A DNA stretch of 9,190 nt from JBKPDV01 sp046728075 (lineage in GTDB: Bacteria; Acidobacteriota; Thermoanaerobaculia; UBA5066; Gp7-AA6), in the NCBI GenBank assembly GCA_046728075.1, contig JBKPDV010000199.1, positions 1 to 9,190 of the forward strand. The letters are read 5' to 3'. Below the pieces are notes generated by a model. It saw nothing but the letters and a program-made list of their open reading frames with translations. It was not told the origin of the DNA and did no database searches. The position numbers and the translations under genes are program-made. Numbering within the stretch: the first letter of the stretch is position 1; each line of letters begins with the position of its first letter. Positions 1 through 5,547 of the stretch are shown one piece after another.

Positions 1-27
1 GCAGCGTCAGATGTGTATAAGAGACAG
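1..27 (+). other. Nextera/Tn5 sequencing adapter (artefact)
   Basis: The first 27 bases match the tail of the Illumina Nextera read-1 adapter. Bases 9-27 are the 19-bp Tn5 mosaic end AGATGTGTATAAGAGACAG, and bases 1-8 are the adapter sequence that precedes it. Native sequence starts at base 28, so the minus-strand reading frame that runs into this stretch is artificial there. This is library residue at a contig end, not a resident transposon. Confidence 0.97.
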
Positions 28-134
28 CCCATCGGCCCCAGGACCTCGAGCGTCACCAGCCAGCCCTCGTGAGCCCGGCTGAACGTATCGAAGAACTCTC
101 TCCACTGCGGCGGACGAATCTCGTCGGTGTTCAT
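28..134 (-). CDS. DUF5335-like protein, N-terminal fragment (truncated by contig end)
   Basis: On the minus strand an ATG at 134 opens a frame beginning MNTDEIRPPQWREFFDTFSR and continuing AHEGWLVTLEVLGPMG until native sequence stops at 28. An AGGAG site lies 8 nt upstream of the ATG. The start is only 3 nt past the stop of the esterase-family gene, so this is the third gene of the same operon. The W-x2-FFD-x-FSR-x-HEGWLVT-x-EV pattern resembles, from memory, the N-terminus of DUF5335 proteins, small soluble proteins of unknown function. About 35 residues are visible. The coding status is well supported by ribosome-binding site, spacing and context; the family name is tentative. Confidence 0.6.
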
Positions 135-137
135 AGC

Positions 138-1481
138 TCAGACTCCTGTGGGAAACGTTTCGGGAACTTCCTCGGGAATCCATTCGGCGTTGCGCTCGAG
201 CGGCTCGACGGCTCGCGTCTGGTCGTAGTGGAGAACGGCGTCGAACTGTTGAGGAAGCCGCGCATGAAAGTAATGGCTCTGGCGCTCCGATTCCGGCCGA
301 TAAATGACGCCAATCGCGCGCTCGAGCCGCGGCTCCTCCAGAGTCTTCGCGGCCCGGGAGGCCGGATCCAGATCGATCCAGAACCGCGGGACGTTGACTT
401 CGTGAAACAGCCTCTCATAGCTGCCTGCCAAAGCCGGCCGCACGTGTACGCGCTCCGCCGGGGCGTCCCAGTCGGTGGCCGCGGTGACAGTCCCTTCGTA
501 GGTCGTAAAACCGACGAGCAGTGCCTCGGTACCGTGTCGCTGCCGAACGAGCTGTCCCACGTTCCACTCACCGGCTTCACCCATCTCCGTCGCCCGCGCG
601 TCTCCCAGGTGGGAGTTGTGCGCCCAGACGACGATCTTCCGCTCGATTCCTTCCGACTGGAGAAATTTGTCGAGAGAGTCGAGAGTATCGACCATGTGGG
701 CGTCGCGCAGGTTCCAGGAGGAGACCCTTCCCTGGAACATCGTCCGGTAGTACCGTTCGGCGTTTGCGACCAGGCGCGCGTTCTGCTCCGCGTAGAAATA
801 ATCGTCACGCGCGACCCGGCCGTCCCGGCTTGCATACTGGGCCGCCTGCCGGCGCAGCTCGATTAACTGGCGGACAACCTCGGCTTCGCAGCTGGGCGAG
901 AGACCGACGCTCGCCGCGTAGCCGTAGGACTGCGTGTCCTCGCCGAAGTGATCGAAACAGGCATAGCGATCCCGCGCGCGTCGAGCCGCGGCCGGATCGA
1001 CCCTGTTTAGGTAGGCCAGGACGGCGGCCATCGAGGAGTGCAGGCTGTAAAGATCGAGCCCGTAGAATCCCGCCTGTTCTTTCGCGGCCTTCCCCTCGTT
1101 GTGGGTGCGCAGCCAGCCGACGAAATCCAGAACGTCCGCGTTTCTCCACATCCAGGTGGGGAAGCGTTTGAAACCCGAGAGCGCGTCGACCGCTTCGGCG
1201 TCGTCTCCGGCGCCCCGCACGAAGCGATTCACGCGGTAGGCGTCGGGCCAGTCCGCCTCGACGGCGACCGCGCGAAATCCGTGTCCGGCGATCAGCCGCT
1301 TTGTGATCTCGGCTCGTTCCCGATAGAACTCGTGCGTTCCGTGCGAGGCTTCCCCCAGCAGCACCAGGCGCGCCTCTGCCAGACGTTCGATCAACCAGCC
1401 GTCTTCGCTGGCCGAGGTTGCAACCGGATGCACGAACCCCTGTCCAGAAGTTCCGCTGGGCGAGAGCGTTCGGTCGTTCAT
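138..1481 (-). CDS. Erythromycin esterase-family protein
   Basis: A 447-residue cytoplasmic-looking protein with no signal peptide, close to the usual length of the erythromycin esterase (EreA/EreB-like) family. Hallmarks in order are LLGEASHGTHEFYRER (41-56), with candidate catalytic E44 and H47; VEADWPDAYRVNRFVRG (74-90), with E75; FPTWMWRN (107-114); NLRDAHM (257-263); and VWAHNSHLGDA (285-295), with H288 and H291. Family enzymes use such Glu/His residues for lactone hydrolysis. Most environmental members have no tested substrate, so macrolide resistance should not be assumed. The ATG at 1481 overlaps the preceding stop as ATGA and has AGGA 9 nt upstream, indicating coupling to the phosphoribosyltransferase. 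Family assignment is secure; substrate is unknown. Confidence 0.93.
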   Translation of the reverse strand: MNDRTLSPSGTSGQGFVHPVATSASEDGWLIERLAEARLVLLGEASHGTHEFYRERAEITKRLIAGHGFRAVAVEADWPDAYRVNRFVRGAGDDAEAVDALSGFKRFPTWMWRNADVLDFVGWLRTHNEGKAAKEQAGFYGLDLYSLHSSMAAVLAYLNRVDPAAARRARDRYACFDHFGEDTQSYGYAASVGLSPSCEAEVVRQLIELRRQAAQYASRDGRVARDDYFYAEQNARLVANAERYYRTMFQGRVSSWNLRDAHMVDTLDSLDKFLQSEGIERKIVVWAHNSHLGDARATEMGEAGEWNVGQLVRQRHGTEALLVGFTTYEGTVTAATDWDAPAERVHVRPALAGSYERLFHEVNVPRFWIDLDPASRAAKTLEEPRLERAIGVIYRPESERQSHYFHARLPQQFDAVLHYDQTRAVEPLERNAEWIPEEVPETFPTGV

Positions 1482-2155
1482 GTCGACTGTTCCTGAAGAG
1501 CATGCCGGGAACTGGCCTCGTCGTCGCGAGCCCGCTCGAGCAGATCCCGGACCTCTTCGTCGGTCGTTTGCGAGAAATCGTCGTACCAGAGCCCGACCGC
1601 CTGGAAAGGCCGGGGTGTTTCGCCGCAGATGATCTCGTCCACCTCGCTTCGGAACTCGTCGCAGGTCTCCGGCGCCGCGACCGGCACGGCGACCACGATC
1701 TTCTTCGGACCGATGCGGCGCAATGCGGCCGCGGCGGCGCGCATCGTCGAACCCGTGGCCAACCCATCGTCGACGATGATGACCGTCCGGCCCCGGATTT
1801 CTGGCGGAGGACGGTTCCCCCGGTATGCCCGCTCGCGGCGCTCGAGCTCCCGCAGCTCCTGGCGGGTGACTCGATCGATGACGTCGGCCGGGATCCCCTC
1901 GTGGACGATCCGGTCGTTTAAAACGCGCACGCCGCCCGACGCGATGGCGCCCATCGCGTACTCTTCGTGTCCGGGCATCCCTAACTTACGGACGAGAAAC
2001 AGGTCGAGGGGAGCGCGGAGCTCTTTGGCAACTTCATACGCGACCGGAACTCCGCCGCGGGGGAGCGCGAGAACGAGAACATCGGAACGGCTCGCGTAAC
2101 GCTTCAGGCGGCGCGCGAGGATGCGGCCGGCGTCTCTGCGGTCCCGAAAGAGCAT
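1478..2155 (-). CDS. Type I phosphoribosyltransferase-domain protein
   Basis: A 225-residue protein of the PRTase fold. The diagnostic PRPP-binding loop is VIIVDDGLATGST at 125-137, with the two acidic residues and the T-G-S/T phosphate loop. An LPRGGVPVAYEVA segment at 31-43 matches the N-terminal pyrophosphate-loop region. The ATG at 2155 is chosen because an AAGGAGG site (2164-2170) sits 8 nt upstream; a TTG at 2182 would put that site inside the gene. It is the first gene of an operon with the esterase-family gene (ATGA overlap). This stand-alone group is usually annotated only as predicted phosphoribosyltransferase; base substrate and pathway are unknown. I recall PRTase domains being fused to or adjacent to Ere-like domains in other bacteria. 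Confidence 0.92.
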   Translation of the reverse strand: MLFRDRRDAGRILARRLKRYASRSDVLVLALPRGGVPVAYEVAKELRAPLDLFLVRKLGMPGHEEYAMGAIASGGVRVLNDRIVHEGIPADVIDRVTRQELRELERRERAYRGNRPPPEIRGRTVIIVDDGLATGSTMRAAAAALRRIGPKKIVVAVPVAAPETCDEFRSEVDEIICGETPRPFQAVGLWYDDFSQTTDEEVRDLLERARDDEASSRHALQEQST

Positions 2156-2252
2156 CGAAGCAACCTCCTTCTTCGGGCGCAAACCGATAGAGATGCAAAA
2201 TGCGCACCGGGAAGAAAGTTACGCCGAGCGGACTCCGGGCAGGGCCCTCAAC

Positions 2253-2273
2253 CTCGGATCGATACCATCCGAG
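2253..2273 (-). terminator. Weak hairpin downstream of the 78-aa gene
   Basis: A 7-bp perfect inverted repeat (CTCGGAT and ATCCGAG, 7-nt loop) lies about 20 nt beyond the stop of the minus-strand gene at 2295. There is no U-tract, so it is at best a weak or factor-assisted terminator. Confidence 0.3.
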
Positions 2274-2294
2274 CTCCCGGCCGTCGGACGAAGG

Positions 2295-2531
2295 TTAGCC
2301 GCGGGGGACGTCGACCGAAGACCGCGTGGCGCGTTCCTTGGCGGCGGATGTCGCGAGGCCGGCGAGCAAGCCGTCGAGCCTGCTTTGGAGCGCCTTGATG
2401 CAATCCAGGTACCCCTTGTGCTCTTCGGGCGAACCAGGCTCGGCCTTGTAGCCGGTGATCTTGCCGCACCACTGACATTCGACCGCCGCGCTCGTAGGGG
2501 GGACACCGCTGGATGGCCGTCCGCTGCTCAT
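2295..2531 (-). CDS. Small CxxC protein, putative zinc-binding (78 aa)
   Basis: A 78-residue protein not recognised by family. The start is the ATG at 2531, which follows a strong GGAGG-TAAC site at close spacing; longer upstream readings in this frame would swallow that site. Residues 19-22 form CQWC followed by G, and H38 and C44 (in H-x5-CIK) could complete a Cys2-His-Cys metal site. The remainder (about 46-66) looks helical and alanine-rich. No signal peptide or membrane segment is visible. The same H-x5-CIK arrangement occurs in the 58-aa protein at 6373-6549, suggesting a shared fold. It is divergently oriented to the 111-aa gene across a 156-nt gap. Function is unknown. Confidence 0.68.
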   Translation of the reverse strand: MSSGRPSSGVPPTSAAVECQWCGKITGYKAEPGSPEEHKGYLDCIKALQSRLDGLLAGLATSAAKERATRSSVDVPRG

Positions 2532-2687
2532 CGTTACCTCCGGTCGGTCGCTGAGTCTATACCAGCGACCCCCGTATTCGTGCCGAGTCGTGGAGGACTG
2601 CCTTCGAATCGCAAGCTCCTGATTTCCATGCATCAGAACCGAAGAAACTGACCGTGACAGAATGATCGAACAACGGGAGGTTGCAGT

Positions 2688-3023
2688 TTGCAAGACGAAA
2701 AGTCGCGTCAGTGGTTGGTCCAGATCAAAAGAGACGAGGAGAGCGGTCCTGCTTTCTACAAAGTCGAGGTTCGGGATGCGGAAGCCGACGCTGAGCTTTC
2801 GAAGTCTCGCCAGGCAACCGACCTGGATTCGCTCCGAACGATGATGAGCAGTTTTCGAGGAGCGGAAATCTCGTCTCGCGCAATGTTCGGAGCCGTCGAC
2901 AAGGTCACGGCCGACAAGGCCACGGACCTCCTCATCAACGAGATGGGAACGAGAATCCTGGTCAAGGTCACGACCACTCGCTCGGCGCTGCTCGCGTCGC
3001 TCGGGCGCTTGAAGCTCAGCTGA
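2688..3023 (+). CDS. Hypothetical protein, 111 aa
   Basis: The start is TTG at 2688 (MQDEKSRQWLVQIKRDEESG), chosen because GGGAGG at 2675-2680 lies 7 nt upstream and no ATG in this frame is better placed. The protein looks soluble with alternating beta and alpha segments: charged strand-like pieces (WLVQIKRDE, AFYKVEVRD), a helical middle (DLDSLRTMMSSF), and a hydrophobic strand ILVKVTTTR near the C-terminus. It has no cysteines, signal peptide or membrane helix. I do not recognise the family. It is followed after 17 nt by a large nested inverted repeat, and after 152 nt by another small plus-strand gene that could share its transcript. Confidence 0.62.
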   Translation: MQDEKSRQWLVQIKRDEESGPAFYKVEVRDAEADAELSKSRQATDLDSLRTMMSSFRGAEISSRAMFGAVDKVTADKATDLLINEMGTRILVKVTTTRSALLASLGRLKLS

Positions 3024-3040
3024 GGCGAGCTGAATCGACT

Positions 3041-3106
3041 GGCCTTCGGGGCGGAGCGGAGGGCGCCGCCTGCGAGACGGCGCTGCTGGAACACACTCCG
3101 AAGGCC
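3041..3106. repeat. Nested inverted repeat (possible terminator or structured RNA)
   Basis: GGCCTTCGG at 3041-3049 pairs perfectly with CCGAAGGCC at 3098-3106. Inside it, GCGCCG (about 3063-3068) pairs with CGGCGC (about 3078-3083). It sits just after the 111-aa gene. No U-run follows, so it is not a textbook terminator. Confidence 0.45.
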
Positions 3107-3133
3107 CCCGAGCACGCTGCGGCTGATCCGCTC

Positions 3134-3147
3134 GCGTCAATTGACGC
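3134..3147. promoter_or_regulatory. Perfect 14-bp palindrome upstream of the 84-aa gene
   Basis: GCGTCAATTGACGC is its own reverse complement and ends 28 nt before the GTG start at 3176. Its position suits an operator for a dimeric regulator. Each half reads as a TTGACG -35-like hexamer on one strand. The regulatory role is inference only. Confidence 0.35.
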
Positions 3148-3175
3148 TGGGGAGTCTCGCCAGAAGAGGGACCAA

Positions 3176-3430
3176 GTGAAAGGGAAAGCCGGAGAGACGC
3201 TCGCGAAAGAAGTAAGGGCCGTGGGTATTTCCGTCGTCCGCGACGACGATTCCGGTCTCGGGTTCAAGTGCAAATCGTGTAGGAAGGCATGGAGCATCAA
3301 GTGGGCCGAGAGCGAAGAGGTCGTGAGGGGCTGGTGGCGCTGTCCCGGCGGCTGCAACGCGAATGTTGTCCGATCGTCCGACGTTGACTTGAGATGGCTC
3401 TGGCGGAAAGGGCAGAGGGGCACAGAGTGA
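3176..3430 (+). CDS. Small zinc-ribbon-like protein, 84 aa
   Basis: The GTG at 3176 follows an AGAGGG site at about 6-7 nt. The product has an N-terminal charged helix-like part (KAGETLAKEVRAVGISVV). Two metal-ligand knuckles follow: C32-x2-C35 in FKCKSCRKAWSI and C56-x3-C60 in WWRCPGGCN, separated by about 20 residues. This is the layout of a minimal zinc ribbon, though the second knuckle is CxxxC rather than CxxC. Two tryptophans precede the second knuckle. It has no membrane or export signal. I do not recognise a family; nucleic-acid or protein binding is a guess. The tRNA-Leu gene lies convergent, 52 nt downstream. Confidence 0.6.
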   Translation: MKGKAGETLAKEVRAVGISVVRDDDSGLGFKCKSCRKAWSIKWAESEEVVRGWWRCPGGCNANVVRSSDVDLRWLWRKGQRGTE

Positions 3431-3482
3431 GCACAATCCGCTCTCCAAGAGCCCACCTGAGCCGGTTTTGCAAAAGAATTTG

Positions 3483-3567
3483 TGGTGCGAAAGGAGGGAC
3501 TCGAACCCTCACGGTGTTACCCACAGGTTCCTGAAACCTGCGCGTCTACCAATTCCGCCACTTTCGC
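3483..3567 (-). tRNA. tRNA-Leu(CAG)
   Basis: A complete cloverleaf can be read on the minus strand: acceptor GCGAAAG pairs perfectly with CTTTCGC; the D arm begins GCGGAATTGG; the anticodon stem CAGGT/ACCTG closes a TTCAGGA loop with anticodon CAG; a long class II variable arm follows (GGGTAACACC); the T arm is GAGGG-TTCGAGT-CCCTC. The discriminator is A and CCA is encoded, so the mature body is 3486-3567 (82 nt). It decodes CTG. The 5' half is copied at least three more times to the right, but this is the only copy with a 3' half and a full promoter. Confidence 0.97.
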
Positions 3568-3576
3568 GGGAGGACG

Positions 3577-3605
3577 AGGATAGCGAGCGAGTTAGTGAGC
3601 GTCAA
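3577..3605 (-). promoter_or_regulatory. Sigma70-type promoter of tRNA-Leu
   Basis: On the minus strand TTGACG (3600-3605) and TATCCT (3577-3582) are separated by exactly 17 nt. The tRNA begins 9 nt after the -10 box, implying a leader of only a few nucleotides. The palindrome of module A abuts the -35 box. Confidence 0.8.
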
Positions 3606-3606
3606 G

Positions 3607-3630
3607 GAACCTGTGGGAGCCCACAGGTTC
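3607..3630. repeat. Palindrome A (11-bp arms)
   Basis: GAACCTGTGGG and its exact complement are separated by 2 nt, directly behind the tRNA-Leu -35 box. The arm equals the anticodon-stem/variable-arm segment of tRNA-Leu. Related palindromes occur at 8997-9019 and 9136-9161, and a right half at 6619-6630. Confidence 0.9.
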
Positions 3631-3642
3631 GGCTGAGTTGAT

Positions 3643-3659
3643 GCGGGGGACACCCCCGC
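3643..3659. repeat. GC hairpin of module A
   Basis: GCGGGGGACACCCCCGC forms a perfect 7-bp stem with a 3-nt loop, centred between the palindrome and the tRNA 5'-half copy. Counterparts lie at about 9032-9048 (loop AGA) and, degraded, at 6641-6654. Confidence 0.85.
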
Positions 3660-3667
3660 ACCCCTGG

Positions 3668-3698
3668 CCTGCGCATCTACCAGATCCTCCACTTTCGC
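3668..3698 (-). pseudogene. tRNA-Leu 5'-half copy A
   Basis: This matches the 5' half of tRNA-Leu(CAG) (3537-3567) at 27 of 31 positions, from the acceptor strand through the D arm to the 5' side of the anticodon stem. Instead of the anticodon it continues (minus strand) into 37 nt with a GC hairpin and then into palindrome A. There is no 3' half, so it cannot be a working tRNA. Confidence 0.9.
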
Positions 3699-3769
3699 AG
3701 GGAGAGGTCGTAGCCGCAACCGCCTGCTGAATCAAAGGGTCAGCGAGAGTCGCAGCCTTCGGCTCCTTA
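3692..3769 (-). repeat. 78-bp shared segment, copy A
   Basis: This aligns without gaps to 6687-6764, with 73 of 78 identical. In one minus-strand frame both copies read KEPK-x-ATLADPLIQQAVAATTSP-x-ESGG, and two of the five differences are synonymous. In copy B it lies just beyond the recombinase relic, so it may be the old integrase 3' end or the element's attachment arm. The frame continues into the tRNA-half copy, giving an artificial Gly/Arg-rich tail. Confidence 0.85.
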
Positions 3770-3864
3770 GGTTCCCTCGGGAATGCGATCGGAACGACGA
3801 GCATGCCGAGAACAACCGAGAGCAGCCACACGTGCGATCAAAACCATCAACTCCTCCTTCCGCC

Positions 3865-3924
3865 GCCCAACGGCTGCGGCTCAGCGGCAGGCGCAAGCCT
3901 GTCTGCTGCAGCTGCGGTCGGGGC
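3865..3924 (-). other. attC-like integron recombination site (candidate)
   Basis: The 60 nt fold on themselves almost completely: outer GCCC/GGGC, then 8-, 3-, 6- and 5-bp helices around a 4-nt loop, with unpaired bases between. Read on the minus strand it ends in GTTGGGC, a canonical R' box (GTTRRRY) at 3865-3871. The inner GCTGCAGC-like arms are typical of attC. The opposing R'' (GCCCCGAC) departs from RYYYAAC, leaving the TT of R' unpaired. No integron integrase or second attC is visible, so this may be a decayed site or a chance hairpin. Confidence 0.4.
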
Positions 3925-4116
3925 AGCGCTAGCCTCGGTGCTTTGACGCTTCACGCCCAATCGTTCCTGCCTGTCGAAGTAATCGAATCAAACGATTACC
4001 AGACGACCCGTGCAGGAGTAGCCTTTGGCTCTAGTCGTCGGCCCACGCCTCTCACAGGCCGTGCTCTTCTCGCACAAATAGGCCGCACCGACTGAATGGA
4101 CGCCGTCTCGAGTGAA

Positions 4117-4163
4117 TCGGGGCGGCGTTCTTCTGCTGGCTGGAAGCCGTAGGGCCGCCCCGA
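4117..4163. repeat. 10-bp inverted repeat hairpin
   Basis: TCGGGGCGGC (4117-4126) and GCCGCCCCGA (4154-4163) are perfect complements enclosing 27 nt that contain a smaller CTTC/GAAG pair. It lies about 85 nt downstream of the Hsp20 stop on the minus strand and could end that transcript, though no U-tract follows. Confidence 0.5.
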
Positions 4164-4248
4164 AATCGATTGGAGCGCCGGCTAGCATTGCGCCAGCGGC
4201 ACGCTTAGGTTGCTTCGCTCAAGGTGGTCAATCTCGGGTCGTGAAATG

Positions 4249-4599
4249 TTACCGGCGCTTACCTTCGATTGTTTTGGTCTTGGTTTCCGCGCCAACTGCT
4301 TTGATGGCGATCTTTACAGCACCTTCCATCGGATCTTTGAAGGGCACCTCGATTCGAAGCAGGCCGTGCTCGTAGATCGCTTCGGCTTTGTCAGGCTTCA
4401 CCGGCCAACCTAGAGCCAGTGCTGAAACATACTCGATGTCCCTTGCTGGCGCTGTCAGGTGGACGCTATCTTCCAGGATCTTCACATCGATGGTATCCGT
4501 TGGCGCTCCTGGGATGGCAAACTCCACTACTAGCTTGTGGTTCTCCCTGTCAGCATACGCTACTGTATTGGGCGCAACCCTAATCCGATCTTCCGGCAT
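4249..4599 (-). CDS. Hsp20/alpha-crystallin small heat-shock protein
   Basis: The ATG at 4599 (MPEDRIRVAPN) is chosen because AAGGAGGG at 4607-4614 is 7 nt upstream; an ATG 10 codons earlier would overlap that site. The product is 116 residues, short for the family, with almost no N-terminal arm. The alpha-crystallin domain is evident: HKLVVEFAIPGAPTDTIDVKI (21-41), then the signature A-x-Y-x-HGLLRIEVPF (74-87), with an IAI (I-x-I type) motif at 97-99. Such proteins are ATP-independent holdases in the cytoplasm that form oligomers through the I-x-I tail. The short arm may limit oligomer size. I see no heat-shock operator in the leader. It lies 112 nt downstream of bTHX on the same strand. Confidence 0.9.
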   Translation of the reverse strand: MPEDRIRVAPNTVAYADRENHKLVVEFAIPGAPTDTIDVKILEDSVHLTAPARDIEYVSALALGWPVKPDKAEAIYEHGLLRIEVPFKDPMEGAVKIAIKAVGAETKTKTIEGKRR

Positions 4600-4710
4600 C
4601 TTGGCACCCTCCTTCTTTAGACATATCATTCAGCTTCTGTTCGCTCACCTCGGTAAGCTCACGTCTTAGGCGGTGGTCGGCGCACGCAGCTCGCTACCCG
4701 CCGCGACGGC

Positions 4711-4845
4711 TCAGCGAGTCGGTGTCGACGGGCTCTTCTCGGCCGGCCGGGCGAGCAGCCCCTTCTTCTTTTTTCTCGGCCGGCGTTTGCCATAGGTCCC
4801 CCGCCAGATCTTGCCTCGCTTCGTCCGCTGATCACCCTTGCCCAC
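4711..4845 (-). CDS. 30S ribosomal protein bTHX
   Basis: A 44-residue protein beginning VGKGDQRTKRGKIWRGTYGK and continuing RRPRKKKKG. This is the nearly invariant bTHX sequence: a very basic peptide that sits in the head of the 30S subunit among 16S rRNA helices and stabilises it. The GTG at 4845 follows a GGAGG site 7 nt upstream. The core ends near residue 29, and a 15-residue extension (LLARPAEKSPSTPTR) follows, longer than in the Thermus protein. It is too short for most gene callers and lies inside overlapping spurious frames. A terminator at 4918-4943 separates it from the monooxygenase-like gene upstream, so it should have its own promoter, which I could not identify with confidence. 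Confidence 0.93.
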   Translation of the reverse strand: MGKGDQRTKRGKIWRGTYGKRRPRKKKKGLLARPAEKSPSTPTR

Positions 4846-4917
4846 GCTCCAACCTCCGTGACTTCAAGCCGCAGACGGCGATGCCGTCGCACGCTCCCAT
4901 TGATACCCGGCTCGGGC

Positions 4918-4943
4918 AAAAAAGAGGGCCCTCTTGGGGCCCC
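4918..4943 (-). terminator. Rho-independent terminator of the ABM-like gene
   Basis: On the minus strand GGGCCC-CAAGA-GGGCCC forms a 6-bp GC stem followed by TCTTTTTT. It begins about 40 nt after the stop at 4983. This is the clearest intrinsic terminator in the window. Confidence 0.85.
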
Positions 4944-4982
4944 CATCGAATCGAAGGCGCTTGCGCGCCCCCTCAGGCGCTA

Positions 4983-5279
4983 TTACGCGCGCGCGTAGCT
5001 CGATGCCGTCTCGTAGGTCTCCACGCTGGGAGTTCCGACGATACACGGGGTGAGCTTGGCCAGGGCTTGCGGATACGTCGCTGTCCCATAGGTCTCGGCG
5101 TTCTTTCGCGTGTCCCAGAGGCTGATGAAGTGCGCGCCCTTCGGGTTGACGAGCGTCACTTCTTCCTGGAACCCGTTCTGCTTGCGCAGCAGCGGAAGGA
5201 CTTCCTTCTCGAAGAGATTGTTGAGCTCGGTCTCTTTGCCGCTCTTGATCTGGAATTGGACGTGCCGTGCGAACTGCAT
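4983..5279 (-). CDS. Antibiotic biosynthesis monooxygenase (ABM)-like protein
   Basis: A 98-residue protein with the dimeric alpha/beta-barrel pattern of ABM-superfamily proteins: strand FARHVQFQIKSG (3-14), helix KETELNNLFEKEVLPLLRKQNGFQEE (about 15-40), strand VTLVNPKGAHFISLWDTRKNAETY, and a C-terminal helix/strand. The F-x-S-x-W-D pattern followed by a Tyr is typical of the family. Members range from cofactor-free monooxygenases to plain stress proteins, so activity is not predictable. The ATG at 5279 is preferred because AGGGAGA lies about 8 nt upstream; longer readings to 5351 bury it. It is monocistronic, ended by the terminator at 4918-4943. Confidence 0.75.
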   Translation of the reverse strand: MQFARHVQFQIKSGKETELNNLFEKEVLPLLRKQNGFQEEVTLVNPKGAHFISLWDTRKNAETYGTATYPQALAKLTPCIVGTPSVETYETASSYARA

Positions 5280-5547
5280 GATGCTTCTCCCTGAGCCCTT
5301 GAGCAGGTGGTCTTCATCGGAGAGCCCGAAACGGAGGGCCGGTGTCGACAAGGTACCGAAGCCGGCTTGGACCTTTGAAGGAATTCGAAACTATCACAGA
5401 TCGCGCTGGGATCGCGGCACACGCCACACTCTTTTCAGATTCCTCTCGAAAGATTATGACGCTTGGCACTGTTTGCTCTATCAATGGACAATAACGGCGC
5501 CTTTATTGGGAGATTGTGGAGCGTCGGAACGTCATGACGAGGAAACT
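5280..5547. other. Intergenic region, AT-rich in part
   Basis: About 5440-5520 is visibly more AT-rich than the rest of the window and should contain the promoter of the ABM-like gene. On the minus strand TTGATA and CATAAT are present, but 20 nt apart, too far for a confident promoter call. No gene is seen. Confidence 0.4.

Larger units (their letters stand above)
3770..4248. other. Gene-poor spacer
   Basis: I see no convincing gene here. The open frames lack ribosome-binding sites and have improbable compositions. The stretch holds an attC-like hairpin (3865-3924) and a long inverted repeat (4117-4163), described separately, and otherwise nothing I can name. It is the left part of the segment between modules A and B. 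Confidence 0.6.

Noticed and set aside
1..27. Tn5-type mobile element end
   Set aside because: The sequence extends into the synthetic Nextera adapter, has no transposase and sits exactly at the contig end.
69..866. 265-aa plus-strand open frame
   Set aside because: It lies antisense to the esterase-family gene, whose motifs and ribosome-binding site are clear; composition is Arg/Pro-rich as in GC-rich shadow frames.
2295..3140. 281-aa minus-strand reading
   Set aside because: Only its last 78 residues have a ribosome-binding site and protein-like sequence; the rest is antisense to the 111-aa gene.
3631..3667. Anticodon-loop intron in a second tRNA-Leu gene
   Set aside because: The insert sits where an intron would, but the downstream exon matches only about 12 nt before becoming a palindrome, with no T arm or 3' acceptor strand; 37 nt is far too short for a group I intron.
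3592..3831. 79-aa minus-strand frame with a hydrophobic N-terminus
   Set aside because: Most of it is the repeated 78-bp segment plus tRNA-half and GC-hairpin sequence; treated as repeat or integrase-tail relic, not a gene.
4659..4946. 95-aa minus-strand frame
   Set aside because: It is an out-of-frame reading across bTHX and the terminator.
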